Assembly (NCBI GenBank): GCA_022712915.1
Contig: JAFLJQ010000098.1
Coordinates: 1 to 64,000, forward strand
Source of the DNA: Gammaproteobacteria bacterium
GTDB lineage: Bacteria; Pseudomonadota; Gammaproteobacteria; UBA6429; Thiohalophilaceae
Length of the DNA: 64,000 bases
Reading direction: 5' to 3'
Shown: positions 8,861 through 20,129 of the stretch, piece by piece
How the letters are laid out: the number at the start of each line of letters is the position of its first letter
Position numbering within the stretch: position 1 is the stretch's first letter
The notes under the pieces: generated by a model
Seen by the model: the letters and a program-made list of their open reading frames with translations, nothing else
The model's database searches: none
What the model was told of the DNA's origin: nothing
Position numbers and translations under genes: made by a program

Positions 8861-11437
8861 TTAGAAACTTTCAAAATCTTTTTCATTGATCGGGCTATCA
8901 CCTGGCTTATCACCTTGCTCAGCCAGTTTATCAATATGGTAATTGGTCTTTTGATGGTGCACAGGTTCAACCTTAATAGCATTATCATCCGGGGTGATCC
9001 TATGTGGTGTGATGACTCGGGCTTGCACAACAGGCTGTTGTTTGGCCTGTTGTCTAACAGGCTCAGGCTCTGGAGTAGCCAACCTGGTTTGTTTGACTGC
9101 CACAGGTTTCGGTTTAGACGGCGGTTTAGACACAAGCTCTTTGGCCAACGAGTGATTGCTCACAGTGGCTGATTCATGATTTTTAGTGACACTACCTGCC
9201 ACCTCCTTGACTTGCGTCTGACGCAATGCACCACTGCCAGAATTCAACTTGAAGAAACCAATGATTTCCTGTAATTGAGCTGCCTGAGAATTCATTTCTT
9301 CTGAGGTGGCCGCAAGCTCTTCTGATGAAGAAGCAGCCTGTTGCGCGCCCTGATCCAGTTGCCCCATGGCACTGTTCACCTGCTCCACACCTGAGGTTTG
9401 TTCTTCTGATGCAGCAGTGATCTCCTGTACCAGAGTCGCGGTCTTCTGAATTCCCGGCACAATTTCCTGAATCAAACCACCGGCCTTCTCAGCAATCTGC
9501 ACACTACTACCGGCCAGCTCACTAATCTCGGCTGCCGAAGTCTGACTGCGTTCTGCTAATTTTCGCACTTCATCGGCCACCACCGCAAAGCCCTTACCTT
9601 GTTCGCCGGCTCGAGCTGCTTCAATTGCAGCATTCAAGGCCAACAAGTTAGTCTTGTAAGCAATGTCTTCGATCAGACTGATGCGACTGGCAATCGACTT
9701 CATGGCCTCTACCGTATCGCCCACTGCCTGACCACCTTCTACCGCCTGCTTGGATGCCGTGCCGGCAATGGCATCGGTGGCACGGGCATTTTCTGTGTTC
9801 TGTGTAATGGATGCGTTCATTTCTTCCAGTGAGGCACTGGTCTCTTCAACACTGGCGGCCTGCTCGCTGGCCGCCTGGCTCAGACTTTGAGATGAGGCGC
9901 TGACTTGTTGGGAAGCCGCCGCAATATTTTCCACAGCCGACTTAACCTCAAGTAAAACACCCTGGACCTTTTCAACAAAACCATTAAAGGAACGTGCCGT
10001 CTGACCCAACTCATCATGACCAAAGTCCGGCAGGCGTTGCGTGAGATCACCATCACCGTCACGCAAATCATCCACCGCTGCCAACATTTGATTCAGTGGT
10101 CTGGCTATCACAACTCTGGCAAAGACCGTGGCGATAAAGGTTACAATGACCAACACTATCAGGGCAGTAACCACAATCAGGTTGCGCATATTGTAGACCG
10201 GTGCAAAAGCCTCGGCTTCATCGACCTCGGCCATCATGACCCACTTCATATCCTGGATCTTGAGCGGACGGTAAGCGGATAAAACCGGGATATCACGATA
10301 ATCATTAAAAATTTCTGTATGAGTCTTACCATTCATTGCCGCCTGGGTTCCTTGCGTCTTGACCGGCTGCAGGCCAATCGCCGTGCCTTGTGCCTTTATT
10401 TGATTAATGACACCCTTTTCCAGGCCCACTTCGTCCATCAGTTTGAAATAACCTTCCTTGTCTTCGATCAGTAAACGGGATTGGCTACGCAGGGTGAAAT
10501 CATCCGCCACAATGTAAGTCTCGCCACTATCCCCTAAACCAATGTCCTTCCACCTGTTATTGCTAGTCATAACATTATTGATCTTGTCCACCGGCATCTG
10601 AAATACCAATACACCGATTTTTTTACCATGATCAAAAATCGGTGAGGCTATAAACGAAGCCGGTGCCATATACGAGGCCGGATAGGGTTTGAAATCAACC
10701 GCCCTGGCAAAGCTGTCTGAACTAGCACTGACGGCCTGGCGGAAGACCTCGGCAAAATTGGTATTGCTATAAGGACCGTTCTTCAATGAAGTTGCATAAT
10801 CAGCTTCTTTAAAGACACTGTAGACAATCTCACCCGTGCGATGGTCAATCAGGAAAATATCGTAATAACCAAACTTTTCCAGATAGTTACGAATGATCGG
10901 ATGATACTCTGCATGATATTTACTATAAGCACTGGCATCACTGGCGCGATCAAGCTGATGTTTGGAGCCTAGAGGATTAGGATTTTGTGTAATATACAAA
11001 CTCTGCAGAATCAGAGCGGTATCACTACTCGGCATAAATTCACTGCTCGACGCACTATGGCCACTACGTTCTTTATACAGTGGCAGAAATTTTGTATTGT
11101 AAAAATTGGAAACATGGGCCTTGTAGGCACTGGCGTCCTTTATATTCAGATCTGATTTAACATCGTTAAAGCTCCGTTTAAAGTCACGCATGGCAAACTT
11201 AATCGTCTCACTTTCAGAGAAAGTCAACACCTGGTCACGGATGCTAACGTAATAATCCTCGATCTGCGTAGCCTTGATCTCACGCACCGCAGTCAGCTTG
11301 TTAAATGACTCCTGCTGCAAGGCAGTTTGAGACACGTCATAACTAACAATGGCAACAGATAAAATAGCCAGCAGGCTGGCACTTAAAAATGCCACCAGCA
11401 CTTTATTCCCTACTTTGAGGTTCATAAAAAACTTCAT
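8861..11437 (-). CDS. Methyl-accepting chemotaxis protein with large Cache-like sensor and CheR-tether-like tail
   Basis: A transmembrane chemoreceptor of 858 residues. TM1 lies at about 10-30. A periplasmic region of about 390 residues, apparently a Cache-type sensor ([32 protein letters not shown]), precedes TM2 ([20 protein letters not shown]). A HAMP domain follows, then the signalling hairpin with tip [21 protein letters not shown] Pro/Gln-rich linker of about 130 residues ends in ...NEKDFESF. The last five residues, DFESF, fit the aromatic-xx-aromatic pattern of the CheR/CheB-tethering pentapeptide (NWETF in enterics). The frame opens six codons earlier, but GGAG lies 6 bases before ATG at 11437 ([10 protein letters not shown]), so that start is chosen. 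Confidence 0.92.
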   Translation of the reverse strand: MKFFMNLKVGNKVLVAFLSASLLAILSVAIVSYDVSQTALQQESFNKLTAVREIKATQIEDYYVSIRDQVLTFSESETIKFAMRDFKRSFNDVKSDLNIKDASAYKAHVSNFYNTKFLPLYKERSGHSASSSEFMPSSDTALILQSLYITQNPNPLGSKHQLDRASDASAYSKYHAEYHPIIRNYLEKFGYYDIFLIDHRTGEIVYSVFKEADYATSLKNGPYSNTNFAEVFRQAVSASSDSFARAVDFKPYPASYMAPASFIASPIFDHGKKIGVLVFQMPVDKINNVMTSNNRWKDIGLGDSGETYIVADDFTLRSQSRLLIEDKEGYFKLMDEVGLEKGVINQIKAQGTAIGLQPVKTQGTQAAMNGKTHTEIFNDYRDIPVLSAYRPLKIQDMKWVMMAEVDEAEAFAPVYNMRNLIVVTALIVLVIVTFIATVFARVVIARPLNQMLAAVDDLRDGDGDLTQRLPDFGHDELGQTARSFNGFVEKVQGVLLEVKSAVENIAAASQQVSASSQSLSQAASEQAASVEETSASLEEMNASITQNTENARATDAIAGTASKQAVEGGQAVGDTVEAMKSIASRISLIEDIAYKTNLLALNAAIEAARAGEQGKGFAVVADEVRKLAERSQTSAAEISELAGSSVQIAEKAGGLIQEIVPGIQKTATLVQEITAASEEQTSGVEQVNSAMGQLDQGAQQAASSSEELAATSEEMNSQAAQLQEIIGFFKLNSGSGALRQTQVKEVAGSVTKNHESATVSNHSLAKELVSKPPSKPKPVAVKQTRLATPEPEPVRQQAKQQPVVQARVITPHRITPDDNAIKVEPVHHQKTNYHIDKLAEQGDKPGDSPINEKDFESF

Positions 11438-11480
11438 TCTAACTCCATAAACCACTGCATTTTAATTGTGTAAACAACCA

Positions 11481-13706
11481 TTAATGTAAAATTGGAGCTT
11501 CATCATTTGATGGTTTTGAACTGTCGGCACGATGCATACGTCCATACATTTTTTCGGCTTGTTCGGTAGCACGTTGCACCAAATTAGGCACATCCAAAAT
11601 AACCGCCACATCACCTGTCCCAAGAATTGTGGCTCCACTGATGCCCTTGAGCTTTTGCAGGATCTTGCCCATCGGTTTGATCACCGTTTGAAATTCACCC
11701 AACAATTCATCAACGACAAATCCAGCCTTCTGGTTACCAAATTGCACCACCACAATATTCTCACGGTTGACTTCACTGTTGCGGTCATTGAAAAATTCCC
11801 GCAGACGCAAGAAAGGCAAAACCTCACCACGAAGATTGATATAACTCTGTACCGCAACCTCTTTTTGTTCTTCTGCATTGAGTTCAATACATTCATGTAT
11901 AGTATCCAGCGGAATAACATAACTGGAACCACCCACACCCACCAGAAATCCATCAATAATGGCGAGGGTAAGGGGCAGACGGATACTGACTGTTGTTCCT
12001 TCACCTAATTTACTGTCGATATCTACCGCACCACGCAAGGCTTCAATGTTTCGCCTCACTACATCCATGCCCACTCCTCGACCCGACAGGTTAGTGACCT
12101 GCTCTACCGTGGAAAAACCTGCTTCAAAAATCAGATGGTAAACATCATTGTCCGACATATTCACTTCATCCACATTCATGCCACGTTCTTTTGCCTTGGC
12201 AAGAATTTTTTCTCTTGAAAGACCACGGCCATCATCAGTTACCTCAATAACAATACTGCCCGAATCATGGAAAGCATTAAGCTTTAAAATACCCTGTTCA
12301 GATTTACCCGCGATACGACGTTCATCTGCAGATTCAATACCATGATCCATGGAATTACGCACTAGATGCATAAGCGGGTCACCGATGCGTTCCACCACGG
12401 TTTTATCCAGCTCAGTATCAGCACCACTGATTTCTAGTTTTATGGATTTGCCAAGCTCCTTACTCACATCACGTACCACACGTTGAAAACGGGTAAAGGT
12501 TTCACCGATCTGAACCATGCGCAGATTAAGAGCATTATCACGAATATCGTCTACCAAGCGGCCCACACTGGACATGGACTCTAGCAATTTTTCATCGCCC
12601 AATTTATGGGCAAGCAAATTACTGGATGCTCCGGCAATCACTAACTCACCCACTAGATTAATTAGTTTATCCAACTTACTGGCATCAACACGAATGACTC
12701 GATTGGCCGACTTGGTCTGATCCATGATCCTTTCCTGCTTGGCCAGGGCCGCATCAACCACAGACTGTTTAACGACATGTTTATCAACCAGCAGTTGACC
12801 AATTTTTATCTCCATTTCACCACTTGCCTGACTCAGCACATCAGAAAGTAGTTGACTTTGTTTAAGCAACACTTCCTGTAATTCTGCATCGGTCACCGCA
12901 CCACACTTCACCAGAATTTCGCTCAGACGCATTTCTTCATCGGGCAACTGTTCGATCATCTCAGCAAACAGGTCATATTTACTGGTCGGTGGCAAAATAT
13001 GGATATCACTCATTTCCTTGACGAATTCAAATACCGATTCAAGCTGCTGACAGTCCACTTCACCTTCAAAATTAACCTCAAAAGAAAGGTAGCAGTGTTC
13101 TGGTTCGGTTATTTTCAGACTAGGTAATTCGCCATACAGGGTTGTTACGCTAACCTCACCCATGCGACGTAAATAACGAATAAACGAAATCGGATCCATA
13201 CCATTCTGCAGAACCTCACGATCAAAGTGCATTGAGATATGCCAATTATCAAACACCTCAGAATGACCTTTGTCTATTAAGTTACTGTCATCCGCCTGAC
13301 CAGCAATCGTGGCATGGGGATCAAGAAACGGGCTTAACTGCGTAATCAGTGACACACCTTCCTGACGAATTTCATCGCTCAATTCTTGATCACCGTTAAT
13401 AGCAAGCTGCACGAGTACACCCATATGATCCCGGCAAGAGAGTAAGACAGCAATCAAATTACTTTCAATCTGAGTGTCACCCACACGGACACGATCAAGC
13501 ACATTCTCAACTATATGGGTAAACTCAACAATATTATCAAAACCAAAAACACCACCAGTACCTTTAATAGTATGGGCCGCCCGAAAGATGGCATTGATCA
13601 AGGTATCATCGTCAGGTTCATTTTCCAGGCGTAATAAAGACTCTTCCATCAGATTAAGTAATTCTGATGCCTCATGCTCAAACGATTCTACTGCACTATC
13701 ACCCAT
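11481..13706 (-). CDS. cheA: Chemotaxis histidine kinase CheA
   Basis: Soluble hub kinase of the chemoreceptor array (741 residues). The HPt domain has the phosphorylated His45 in FRAAHTIKGTGG. A long middle region (about 130-330) may contain the response-regulator docking domain. Dimerisation and kinase domains follow, with VGELVIAGASS, LMHLVRNSMDHGIES (N box), VTDDGRGLSREK and FSTVEQVTNLSGRGVGMDVV. The C-terminal CheW-like P5 domain includes IPLDTIHECIEL and INLRGEVLPFLRLREFF. It passes phosphate to CheY (14071) and CheB. It is preceded by STAS and cheY genes in the same operon. Confidence 0.96.
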   Translation of the reverse strand: MGDSAVESFEHEASELLNLMEESLLRLENEPDDDTLINAIFRAAHTIKGTGGVFGFDNIVEFTHIVENVLDRVRVGDTQIESNLIAVLLSCRDHMGVLVQLAINGDQELSDEIRQEGVSLITQLSPFLDPHATIAGQADDSNLIDKGHSEVFDNWHISMHFDREVLQNGMDPISFIRYLRRMGEVSVTTLYGELPSLKITEPEHCYLSFEVNFEGEVDCQQLESVFEFVKEMSDIHILPPTSKYDLFAEMIEQLPDEEMRLSEILVKCGAVTDAELQEVLLKQSQLLSDVLSQASGEMEIKIGQLLVDKHVVKQSVVDAALAKQERIMDQTKSANRVIRVDASKLDKLINLVGELVIAGASSNLLAHKLGDEKLLESMSSVGRLVDDIRDNALNLRMVQIGETFTRFQRVVRDVSKELGKSIKLEISGADTELDKTVVERIGDPLMHLVRNSMDHGIESADERRIAGKSEQGILKLNAFHDSGSIVIEVTDDGRGLSREKILAKAKERGMNVDEVNMSDNDVYHLIFEAGFSTVEQVTNLSGRGVGMDVVRRNIEALRGAVDIDSKLGEGTTVSIRLPLTLAIIDGFLVGVGGSSYVIPLDTIHECIELNAEEQKEVAVQSYINLRGEVLPFLRLREFFNDRNSEVNRENIVVVQFGNQKAGFVVDELLGEFQTVIKPMGKILQKLKGISGATILGTGDVAVILDVPNLVQRATEQAEKMYGRMHRADSSKPSNDEAPILH

Positions 13707-13739
13707 CGTTTACTCCATCAACAGACTTGTCTGCTTTCA

Positions 13740-14057
13740 CTAGTTAATTGCCCGATTATCGAAATCATCAAAATGCCTTTCCAAGCCAAAAATCTCCATC
13801 ACTTCTTTGACGGCCGGACTGACAGAGACAAGCTTAAATTTCTTGTCATTTTCCAGACAGTTTGTCTGGGCCTGTATCAATAGCTGAAAGCACGAGGTGT
13901 CGATTTCCGACACACTGGCAAGATTTAAATTGACATGTGAGGCCTGTTTAATTGCTTCTTCGAGTTCTTTTTTAAACTCATTGACATGATAAATAGTTAA
14001 CTCACCTTCTACCACGGCATCACAAACATCATCTTTGATCTCGACATTGAATTGCAT
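13740..14057 (-). CDS. STAS-domain protein in che operon
   Basis: A 105-residue single STAS domain (anti-sigma-antagonist fold). It has the central motif VSEIDTSCFQLLIQAQ, where the Thr/Ser after Asp is the potential phosphorylation site, and the second-half signature FKLVSVSPAVKEVMEIFGLE. Such genes sit between cheY and cheA in many beta- and gammaproteobacterial che operons, where a signalling or scaffolding role is suspected but not settled. Spacing to cheY is 13 bases and to cheA 33 bases. Confidence 0.9.
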   Translation of the reverse strand: MQFNVEIKDDVCDAVVEGELTIYHVNEFKKELEEAIKQASHVNLNLASVSEIDTSCFQLLIQAQTNCLENDKKFKLVSVSPAVKEVMEIFGLERHFDDFDNRAIN

Positions 14058-14070
14058 ACGCTCTCCAGCC

Positions 14071-14439
14071 TTAAGGCATAATCAGTTTTGACACAGCATC
14101 AAGCATTTGTTCCGGTTTGAACGGCTTAACCATCCAGGCCTTGACCCCTGCACCGCGACCTTCATCTTTCAAATCTTCTCCCGATTCTGTTGTCAACATA
14201 ATAATGGGGGTAAACTTATACGCCGACATATCCTTGATCTTTTTCACCATTTCAATACCGTTCATATTGGGCATATTCACATCACTAATAATGAGATGAA
14301 TTTTTTTGCCATCCAGTTGATTCAGACCTTCCTGACCATCTGCTCCTTCGATTACCTCATAACCAGCATTCTTTAATGCAATGCCAACCACTTCTCGCAG
14401 TGAATCTGAATCATCCACAATCAATATCGTCTTTGACAT
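14071..14439 (-). CDS. cheY: CheY-type single-domain response regulator
   Basis: A 122-residue receiver with the acidic pocket ILIVDDSDS, phospho-acceptor D53 in LIISDVNMPNMNG, Thr in PIIMLTTES and Lys in AWMVKPFKPEQM. All switch residues are intact, so it is a functional phosphorylation target of CheA. The KPFKPEQMLDAVSKL ending is typical of the PatA/VsiG-like CheY subgroup encoded in che operons. It follows the first MCP gene and precedes the STAS gene. Confidence 0.94.
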   Translation of the reverse strand: MSKTILIVDDSDSLREVVGIALKNAGYEVIEGADGQEGLNQLDGKKIHLIISDVNMPNMNGIEMVKKIKDMSAYKFTPIIMLTTESGEDLKDEGRGAGVKAWMVKPFKPEQMLDAVSKLIMP

Positions 14440-14481
14440 TGCTGCTCTCCTGTTTCATTACCGACTAAATATTCAACACGT

Positions 14482-15681
14482 TTAGAAAAAATCAATTTCT
14501 ACTTCCTCCGGCCCTCCCACAGATTCACCATTGTGTAAACGGCGTTGCTCTTCTGTGGTATAGCCCTTTTGTAAATCTGCCAATAAATCGGCAAGATTAT
14601 ATGCTTCAAATATTCCCTGTAGACGCTGTTTCTGTTTATCGGCCATTACATCAGAAAATTGATGCATCGATTGAACAACATGCACAAGAATCTGACTAAC
14701 GCGATCCTGAAACTGCAATGACACCAAAATGTCATTAATTTCTTTAACAATATCAATGCTGACATCTTTCAATATCGTAGATGAATCGACCAGCCCAGCT
14801 GTAATGCCATGCAATTCCCCAAGCACGATATTAATAACCTCACGTGCTTCTGATTCTGCTGCTTCATCCTGAATTGATGCTTGTTCAGCACTTAACAAGG
14901 TCAGCTTCATAGCATCATTGACCGTGTTGACCATCAGCACAATCTGTTCACCGGCCTTGCCAGACTGAATGGATAATTCACGCACCTCATCTGCCACGAC
15001 GGCAAAACCCCGCCCCATTTCACCAGCACGAGCCGCTTCAATAGCTGCATTCAAGGCCAGTAGATTGGTCTGTGAGGCAATACTTTCCACAGAATTGGCC
15101 ATATTTTTCAAATCATCGGTATGCCCAACCAGCTCCGCCACTTGGTATTTAAGATTTTCACGCATCTGAGTGGACTGGGCCATACGATCAACAAGGTGGG
15201 ACAACTTATCACGGCTACCGTCAAATACAGCAACAACATTATGTTCATTGTCACCATCAATACCACCTGCCGACTGTGATGTGTTCACGGCAGCCGTCAG
15301 ATTTGTCACCAGACCACCAAAACGTTTAGACAACGTTTTAATCGCCTCTTCAGTCTGCATTCTGGACAGTTCCACTTGTTTGCCTGTTAGCTCACATAAT
15401 TGTCCAATGGCATATTCCATAGACTCGATAAACGCCTGAGGCGCCCGCTCCTTCTTAAGCCCATCGATGGTCTCTTGCCATTGTTGATCCAGGTTTTTTT
15501 TAAACACCTTCCCCTGATGCTTTGTTAACAACAACCATCCAGTGAAAACACCTGCCACCAGCAGGCTGTATAACAAACTCTTGCTTGTTATACCTTCGAA
15601 CAGCAATACCGCCACAAGCACGCCAATAATCAGCAACAAAAATATAATGTTCCTATTCACAACCCATACTCTGCCTATCAT
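14482..15681 (-). CDS. Methyl-accepting protein with short TM hairpin and no periplasmic sensor
   Basis: A 399-residue receptor-like protein that opens the che operon. Two adjacent TM segments (about 10-30 and 34-54) are joined by only a few residues, so there is no periplasmic ligand domain. A coiled signalling part follows, with tip [20 protein letters not shown] and [20 protein letters not shown], and a C-terminal [16 protein letters not shown] segment. It probably senses an internal or membrane state. The tail ends in EEVEIDFF. Promoter elements for the operon should lie in 15682-15850, where short inverted repeats such as aagtct-cgtt-agactt are visible. Confidence 0.9.
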   Translation of the reverse strand: MIGRVWVVNRNIIFLLLIIGVLVAVLLFEGITSKSLLYSLLVAGVFTGWLLLTKHQGKVFKKNLDQQWQETIDGLKKERAPQAFIESMEYAIGQLCELTGKQVELSRMQTEEAIKTLSKRFGGLVTNLTAAVNTSQSAGGIDGDNEHNVVAVFDGSRDKLSHLVDRMAQSTQMRENLKYQVAELVGHTDDLKNMANSVESIASQTNLLALNAAIEAARAGEMGRGFAVVADEVRELSIQSGKAGEQIVLMVNTVNDAMKLTLLSAEQASIQDEAAESEAREVINIVLGELHGITAGLVDSSTILKDVSIDIVKEINDILVSLQFQDRVSQILVHVVQSMHQFSDVMADKQKQRLQGIFEAYNLADLLADLQKGYTTEEQRRLHNGESVGGPEEVEIDFF

Positions 15682-16423
15682 GTTTTGCCATGTATTTACC
15701 GGCCATTACCGCTAACGTTCAAAACAGAGTTATCTGATAAACCCCAACAGTCGATAGAATATTCAAAATGCAGCGATATTAAAGTCTCGTTAGACTTAAA
15801 TTAAATAAGTCTTTATAGTGGAGCCTGCAAAAAAACATTCAAGTCTCCTACCCTTATCGTCATTTAACCGTAAGACTTTATAAGTAAGCACTAACGGAAT
15901 GCCTGGTGTTAACAACTCTTAACCAAAGCTAGCCATATGGCATGGCATCAAGAATATACAAGCAACGCTAAGACATAAAAAAAGGCCGCAAATGCAAGCT
16001 TTTTCAATTGCCTTAATACACATAATTTATGTTTATTTTCCCAGTTTAATTATCCGACCATCCATCTAATCTCCATGCAATATTTACAACCACAGATGGG
16101 GGAAAATAAAATTTATCAACAACACTTTCACAACCTAAAGACACAGACAAAACTCACAGCACTTTCTCTTAAAATAAACATCAACAGTATTATAGGCTTA
16201 ACAAATACAAGCATTTTATCTTGATATATTGTTAATTATTCCCCACACCATGTAAGCCATATCAAACAATTTTGGCGATATCAAATATTCAAATACAAGC
16301 ATCAATTAATTAACTAATGCTGCAAAAATAATTGCCGCTATGAACATTGTTACAATTTGTGTCTTAATCATTCAGGCGGCCATAAAACGCCCACAAATAA
16401 AGCATAAACAGGGATAGTTAATA
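15682..16423. other. AT-rich intergenic region between the che operon and the MCP triplet
   Basis: This 742-bp divergent region has no gene. Near the che operon it carries a small inverted repeat (aagtctcgttagactt, about 15782-15797). The rest is AT-rich with stop codons in all frames. It must hold the promoters for both directions, but no sigma-28 (TAAA-N15-GCCGATAA) or sigma-54 element is clear by eye. Confidence 0.5.
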
Positions 16424-16522
16424 ATGTCTAAACACGCCTTTATTTTGTTTATTGTTTGGCAGAACAATTTGCCGCGCCATATACAACCAGTAAATCAACA
16501 CTTTGTACTCAAAACTCATTAA
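16424..16522 (+). pseudogene. Alpha-carbonic anhydrase remnant (copy 1, 32 codons)
   Basis: A 32-codon frame starts MSKHAFILFIVWQNN and ends IQPVNQHFVLKTH. The end matches the C-terminus of the frameshifted anhydrase at 20897 ([13 protein letters not shown]), and the beginning matches the second remnant at 18188 (MSKQAFLMFIINR). Nearly the whole catalytic domain has been deleted in frame between them. It stands directly upstream of an MCP gene, exactly as in the other two copies, which identifies it as the most reduced anhydrase of a tandem [CA+MCP] array. Confidence 0.8.
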
Positions 16523-16549
16523 TCACATATCTAAGGAAAGGAAAAAAAC

Positions 16550-18127
16550 ATGAGTCAATTAACCATTAGTACAAAAAATATATCCTTACGTAACCTGATC
16601 ATAATACTGAGTGGCGTAATGATTTTTGGCATGTTGCTGATTTCATCTATCTCAATAAGCAAAATGTCATCCATCGGTGTTGAAATAGAAGCAATAGCCG
16701 AACGTGATATCCCGTTCACCAAGGCCGCAACCACTATAACTATCGACCAACTGGAGCAAGCAGTTAACTATGAACGGGTCTTGCATTTTGGCGAAGAGAT
16801 GCACCGTGAAAAATCAGCCGTGCCTCATTTCAAACACGCAATTGAGGAATTTGAACAATTCTCTGCCAACGTCGAAAAAGAGATCAAACAAGGAGAGAGG
16901 CTCGCTGAGGAAGCATATCAGGCGGCCCATTCCAAAATACAAAAAGACGAATTCGAGCATGTACTAAAACAGTTGAAGGATATTCAAACAAAACACAAAA
17001 ATTATGAAAATCTTGCCAACCAAACCTTTGAGCTCATTTCCGTCGACAAAATGCATGCAGCCTATAGTCTGGCTGAGAAAATAGATATTGAAGAGAAAAA
17101 TCTCATCAAGGAGCTGAAAACACTGGAAGCAGAAATTATTAAGTTTACTAAAAATGCCGCCCGTACTGCGGAGCACCATGAACAGACCGCACAAACATCC
17201 ATCAGTATCATTTCCATCATCGCTATCAGTATGGGGCTGATCTTCTCTCTGTTAATCATTCGAGCCATATCCAAACCACTAACGATGATGCAGGCCGCAG
17301 CAAATATTCTACGTGATGGCAACCTGACCTATCGACTGCCCGATTTTGGCAACAACGAAATCGGTAAAACAGCGACCTCATTGAATGGCTTTATCGAACG
17401 TCTTCATAGTATTCTAAAAGAAGTCCACAGTTCCGTGGACAACATCACTTCCGCCTCAGAACAGATCAGTGCCACTGCCCAGTCAATGAGTCAGTCTGCC
17501 AGTGAACAGGCGGCAGGTGTCGAAGAAACCAGTGCAACTATCGAGGAAATGTCCGCGACAATTGAACAAAATGCTGACAATGCCACCACAACAGAGGCCA
17601 TTGCAGATCAAACCACTAAACAGGCATTAACCGGCGGTGAAGCCGTGACCGAAACCGTTGAGGCAATGCGCACTATTGCTCAGAAAATCAATCTCATTGA
17701 AGACATTGCATATAAAACCAACCTGCTGGCACTCAATGCGGCGATTGAAGCTGCTCGTGCCGGGGAACACGGTAAGGGCTTTGCAGTAGTGGCCGAGGAA
17801 GTTCGTAAACTAGCCGAGCGCAGTCAAACTGCGGCGACTGAAATTGGTGAAGGTGCTGTCAGCAGTGTTGCCGTGGCTGAACGGGCGGGAGACCTGATCA
17901 AGCAAGTGGTGCCAGGAATTCAGAAGACGGCCTCACTTATCCAGGAAATATCGGCCGCTTCCGTTGAACAAAAAACAGGCACGGTACAAATTGTCCAGTC
18001 TATTACACAAATGGATGCCATTGCCCAACAAGCAGCCTCATCCTCCGAGGAATTGGCTGCAACGGCTGAAGAAATGAACTCACAGTCTGAACAGTTAAAA
18101 AAACGCGTAAGTTACTTCAGTATATGA
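16550..18127 (+). CDS. Methyl-accepting chemotaxis protein, array copy 1
   Basis: A 525-residue receptor. TM1 is at about 14-37, with an all-helical periplasmic domain of about 175 residues that looks like a four-helix bundle ([30 protein letters not shown], long coiled coil). TM2 is at about 213-233 and is followed by HAMP ([19 protein letters not shown]) and a full signalling domain with tip [20 protein letters not shown]. It ends [13 protein letters not shown] with no tether motif. An AAGGAAAGG ribosome site precedes the start. It is highly similar to the receptors at 18445 and 21738 over the full length, indicating recent tandem duplication. Confidence 0.93.
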   Translation: MSQLTISTKNISLRNLIIILSGVMIFGMLLISSISISKMSSIGVEIEAIAERDIPFTKAATTITIDQLEQAVNYERVLHFGEEMHREKSAVPHFKHAIEEFEQFSANVEKEIKQGERLAEEAYQAAHSKIQKDEFEHVLKQLKDIQTKHKNYENLANQTFELISVDKMHAAYSLAEKIDIEEKNLIKELKTLEAEIIKFTKNAARTAEHHEQTAQTSISIISIIAISMGLIFSLLIIRAISKPLTMMQAAANILRDGNLTYRLPDFGNNEIGKTATSLNGFIERLHSILKEVHSSVDNITSASEQISATAQSMSQSASEQAAGVEETSATIEEMSATIEQNADNATTTEAIADQTTKQALTGGEAVTETVEAMRTIAQKINLIEDIAYKTNLLALNAAIEAARAGEHGKGFAVVAEEVRKLAERSQTAATEIGEGAVSSVAVAERAGDLIKQVVPGIQKTASLIQEISAASVEQKTGTVQIVQSITQMDAIAQQAASSSEELAATAEEMNSQSEQLKKRVSYFSI

Positions 18128-18187
18128 AAAACCGCCTTACATATCAGGAGTCATGCCCAAATCACCGCCATTGAGGGGTAGTTGATA

Positions 18188-18418
18188 ATGTCTAAGCAGG
18201 CTTTTCTAATGTTTATTATTAACAGAACAATTTGCAGCACTGTTACGGCAAATAATGAAGGAATTCATTGGTGCAATAGTAGTTCAAAAGCCCATAAAAA
18301 AATGAAACAGCCTCGTCAGACACCCCTTAATCAAATCATAAAATTCATTTCGACCGTGGGTAAAAATACCCGCCCCATGCCAGCAGAAGATCAACTTCTT
18401 CTGTTCAACATTCATTAA
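18188..18418 (+). pseudogene. Alpha-carbonic anhydrase remnant (copy 2, 76 codons)
   Basis: An open frame starts MSKQAFLMFIINRTICS, like copy 1, then jumps to anhydrase C-terminal sequence: NNEGIHWCN followed by KQPRQTPLNQIIKFISTVG. This parallels the KQPRQASSSQIRKFVSTVG of the copy at 20897. The segment carrying all three zinc histidines is missing, so it cannot be catalytic. It is placed 26 bases before the second MCP gene. It may still be translated as a small exported peptide, but decay by internal deletion is the simplest reading. Confidence 0.85.
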
Positions 18419-18444
18419 TCATACATTTTCAAAGGAAGAAAAAC

Positions 18445-20022
18445 ATGAGCCTATTAAACATTAGCACTAAAAATATATCCTTACGCAACCTGGTCATTAT
18501 ACTGGGTAGTGTAATGATTTTTGGCATGTTGTTAATCGCATCTATCTCAATAAACAAAATGTCATCTATTGGTGCCGAAATAGAAGCATTGGCCGAACGT
18601 GATATTCCACTCACCGAGGCAGTAACCATTATCACTATCCACCAACTGGAACAGGTTGTTTACTATGAACGTGCCTTGCGCTTTGGTGAAGAGATGAACA
18701 GGGGAAAATCAGCAAGCTCTAAATTCAAACAGACAATCAAAGAATTCAACAAACTTTCTGCTATGGTCGACAAAGAAATCACGCATGGGGAAAAACTGGC
18801 TGAAGAAGCAATCTATGCAGCCCATTCCAATGAGGAAAAGGCCGAATTCGAGCATGCACTAAAAATTCTGAAGCAGATTGAAGTTGAACACAAAAATTAT
18901 GACATTCATGCCAACGAAATATTCGAACTGGTAGACACAGGTAAAATGCAAACAGCCTATAGCCTGGCTGAAAAAATAGAAGCTGAAGAAGAAAAACTCA
19001 TCAACGAACTGAAAAATCTAGAAGAAAAAATCATAAAATTCACTGAAAAAGCCGCCCGCACTGCAGAGCAGCATGAACAGACAGCACAGACATTAATCAG
19101 CACCATTTCTATCATAGCCATCAGTATGGGACTGGTCTTCTCACTTATAATCATCCGTGCTATTTCTAAACCTATGATCATATTGCAGGCTGCAGCAGAT
19201 ATTCTACGTGATGGTGACCTGACCTATCGACTGCCCGATTTTGGAAACAATGAAATTGGCAAGACAGCGACTTCATTGAATAGTTTTGTCGAACGTCTGC
19301 ATAGCGTTTTAAAGGAAGTCAACAGTTCTGTGGACAACATCGCCTCCGCCTCAGGACAGATCAGTGCCACTGCCCAGTCAATGAGCCAATCGGCCAGTGA
19401 ACAGGCCGCAGGTGTCAAAGAAACCAGTGCAACTATCGAGGAAATGTCCGCAACCATTGAACAGAATGCCGACAATGCCACTACAACAGAAGCCATTGCA
19501 GACCAAACTTCTAAACAGGCATTAACCGGTGGTGAGGCCGTGACCGAAACCGTTCAGGCAATGCGCACAATTGCTCAAAAAATAAACCTCATTAAAGACA
19601 TCGCTTATAAAACCAACCTGCTGGCACTCAATGCGGCCATTGAAGCGGCTCGTGCCGGGGAACACGGCAAAGGCTTTGCAGTAGTGGCCGAGGAAGTTCG
19701 TAAACTGGCTGAGCACAGTCAAACTGCGGCGGCTGAAATAAGTAAAGGTGCCATCAACAGCGTGACTGTTGCAGAACGAGCAGGAAAACTAATCAAAGAA
19801 GTAGTTCCAGGAATTCAGGAAACAGCCTCGCTCATTCAGGAGATATCCGCCGCTTCCGTTGAACAAAAAACGGGCACGACTCAAATTGTCCAATCCATTA
19901 CTCAAATGGACGCCGTTGCCCAACAGGCGGCCTCATCCTCCGAGGAATTATCTGCAACGGCTGAAGAAATGAACTCACAGTCTGAACAGTTAAAAGAACA
20001 AGTGGCTTACTTTAAAATATAA
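18445..20022 (+). CDS. Methyl-accepting chemotaxis protein, array copy 2
   Basis: A 525-residue receptor with the same plan as its neighbours: TM1 at about 14-37, helical periplasmic bundle ([18 protein letters not shown]), TM2 at about 213-233, HAMP ([19 protein letters not shown]) and signalling domain. The tip reads [20 protein letters not shown], and the following stretch has [14 protein letters not shown] where the paralogues have KLAERSQT. Most differences from copy 1 lie in the periplasmic region, which suggests diversification of the sensed signal while the signalling part stays near-identical. An AAAGGAAG ribosome site lies just upstream. Confidence 0.93.
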   Translation: MSLLNISTKNISLRNLVIILGSVMIFGMLLIASISINKMSSIGAEIEALAERDIPLTEAVTIITIHQLEQVVYYERALRFGEEMNRGKSASSKFKQTIKEFNKLSAMVDKEITHGEKLAEEAIYAAHSNEEKAEFEHALKILKQIEVEHKNYDIHANEIFELVDTGKMQTAYSLAEKIEAEEEKLINELKNLEEKIIKFTEKAARTAEQHEQTAQTLISTISIIAISMGLVFSLIIIRAISKPMIILQAAADILRDGDLTYRLPDFGNNEIGKTATSLNSFVERLHSVLKEVNSSVDNIASASGQISATAQSMSQSASEQAAGVKETSATIEEMSATIEQNADNATTTEAIADQTSKQALTGGEAVTETVQAMRTIAQKINLIKDIAYKTNLLALNAAIEAARAGEHGKGFAVVAEEVRKLAEHSQTAAAEISKGAINSVTVAERAGKLIKEVVPGIQETASLIQEISAASVEQKTGTTQIVQSITQMDAVAQQAASSSEELSATAEEMNSQSEQLKEQVAYFKI

Positions 20023-20093
20023 AATTACACGATGACTTTGTATTTTTTCCCCATCCGCCAGCATCTGATGTGGCAAGTCAAAGATAGTCATTC

Positions 20094-20129
20094 GACCTGG
20101 TAATAAAGTATGTTTATTATTACCAGGTC
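20094..20129 (+). terminator. Strong hairpin after MCP copy 2
   Basis: GACCTGGTAATAA and TTATTACCAGGTC form a 13-bp perfect stem around a short T-rich loop, 72 bases after the MCP stop. No U-run follows, so it is a hairpin-type terminator or an RNA-stabilising structure rather than a classical intrinsic terminator. Downstream to 20896 the region is AT-rich and I find no gene in it. Confidence 0.6.

Noticed and set aside
11459-15681. Plus-strand ORFs of 60-158 codons across the che operon
   Set aside because: All are antisense to well-supported chemotaxis genes.
16424-16522. 32-codon frame before MCP copy 1 as a genuine small gene
   Set aside because: Both its ends match the anhydrase copies downstream, so an internally deleted anhydrase explains it better than a new small protein.
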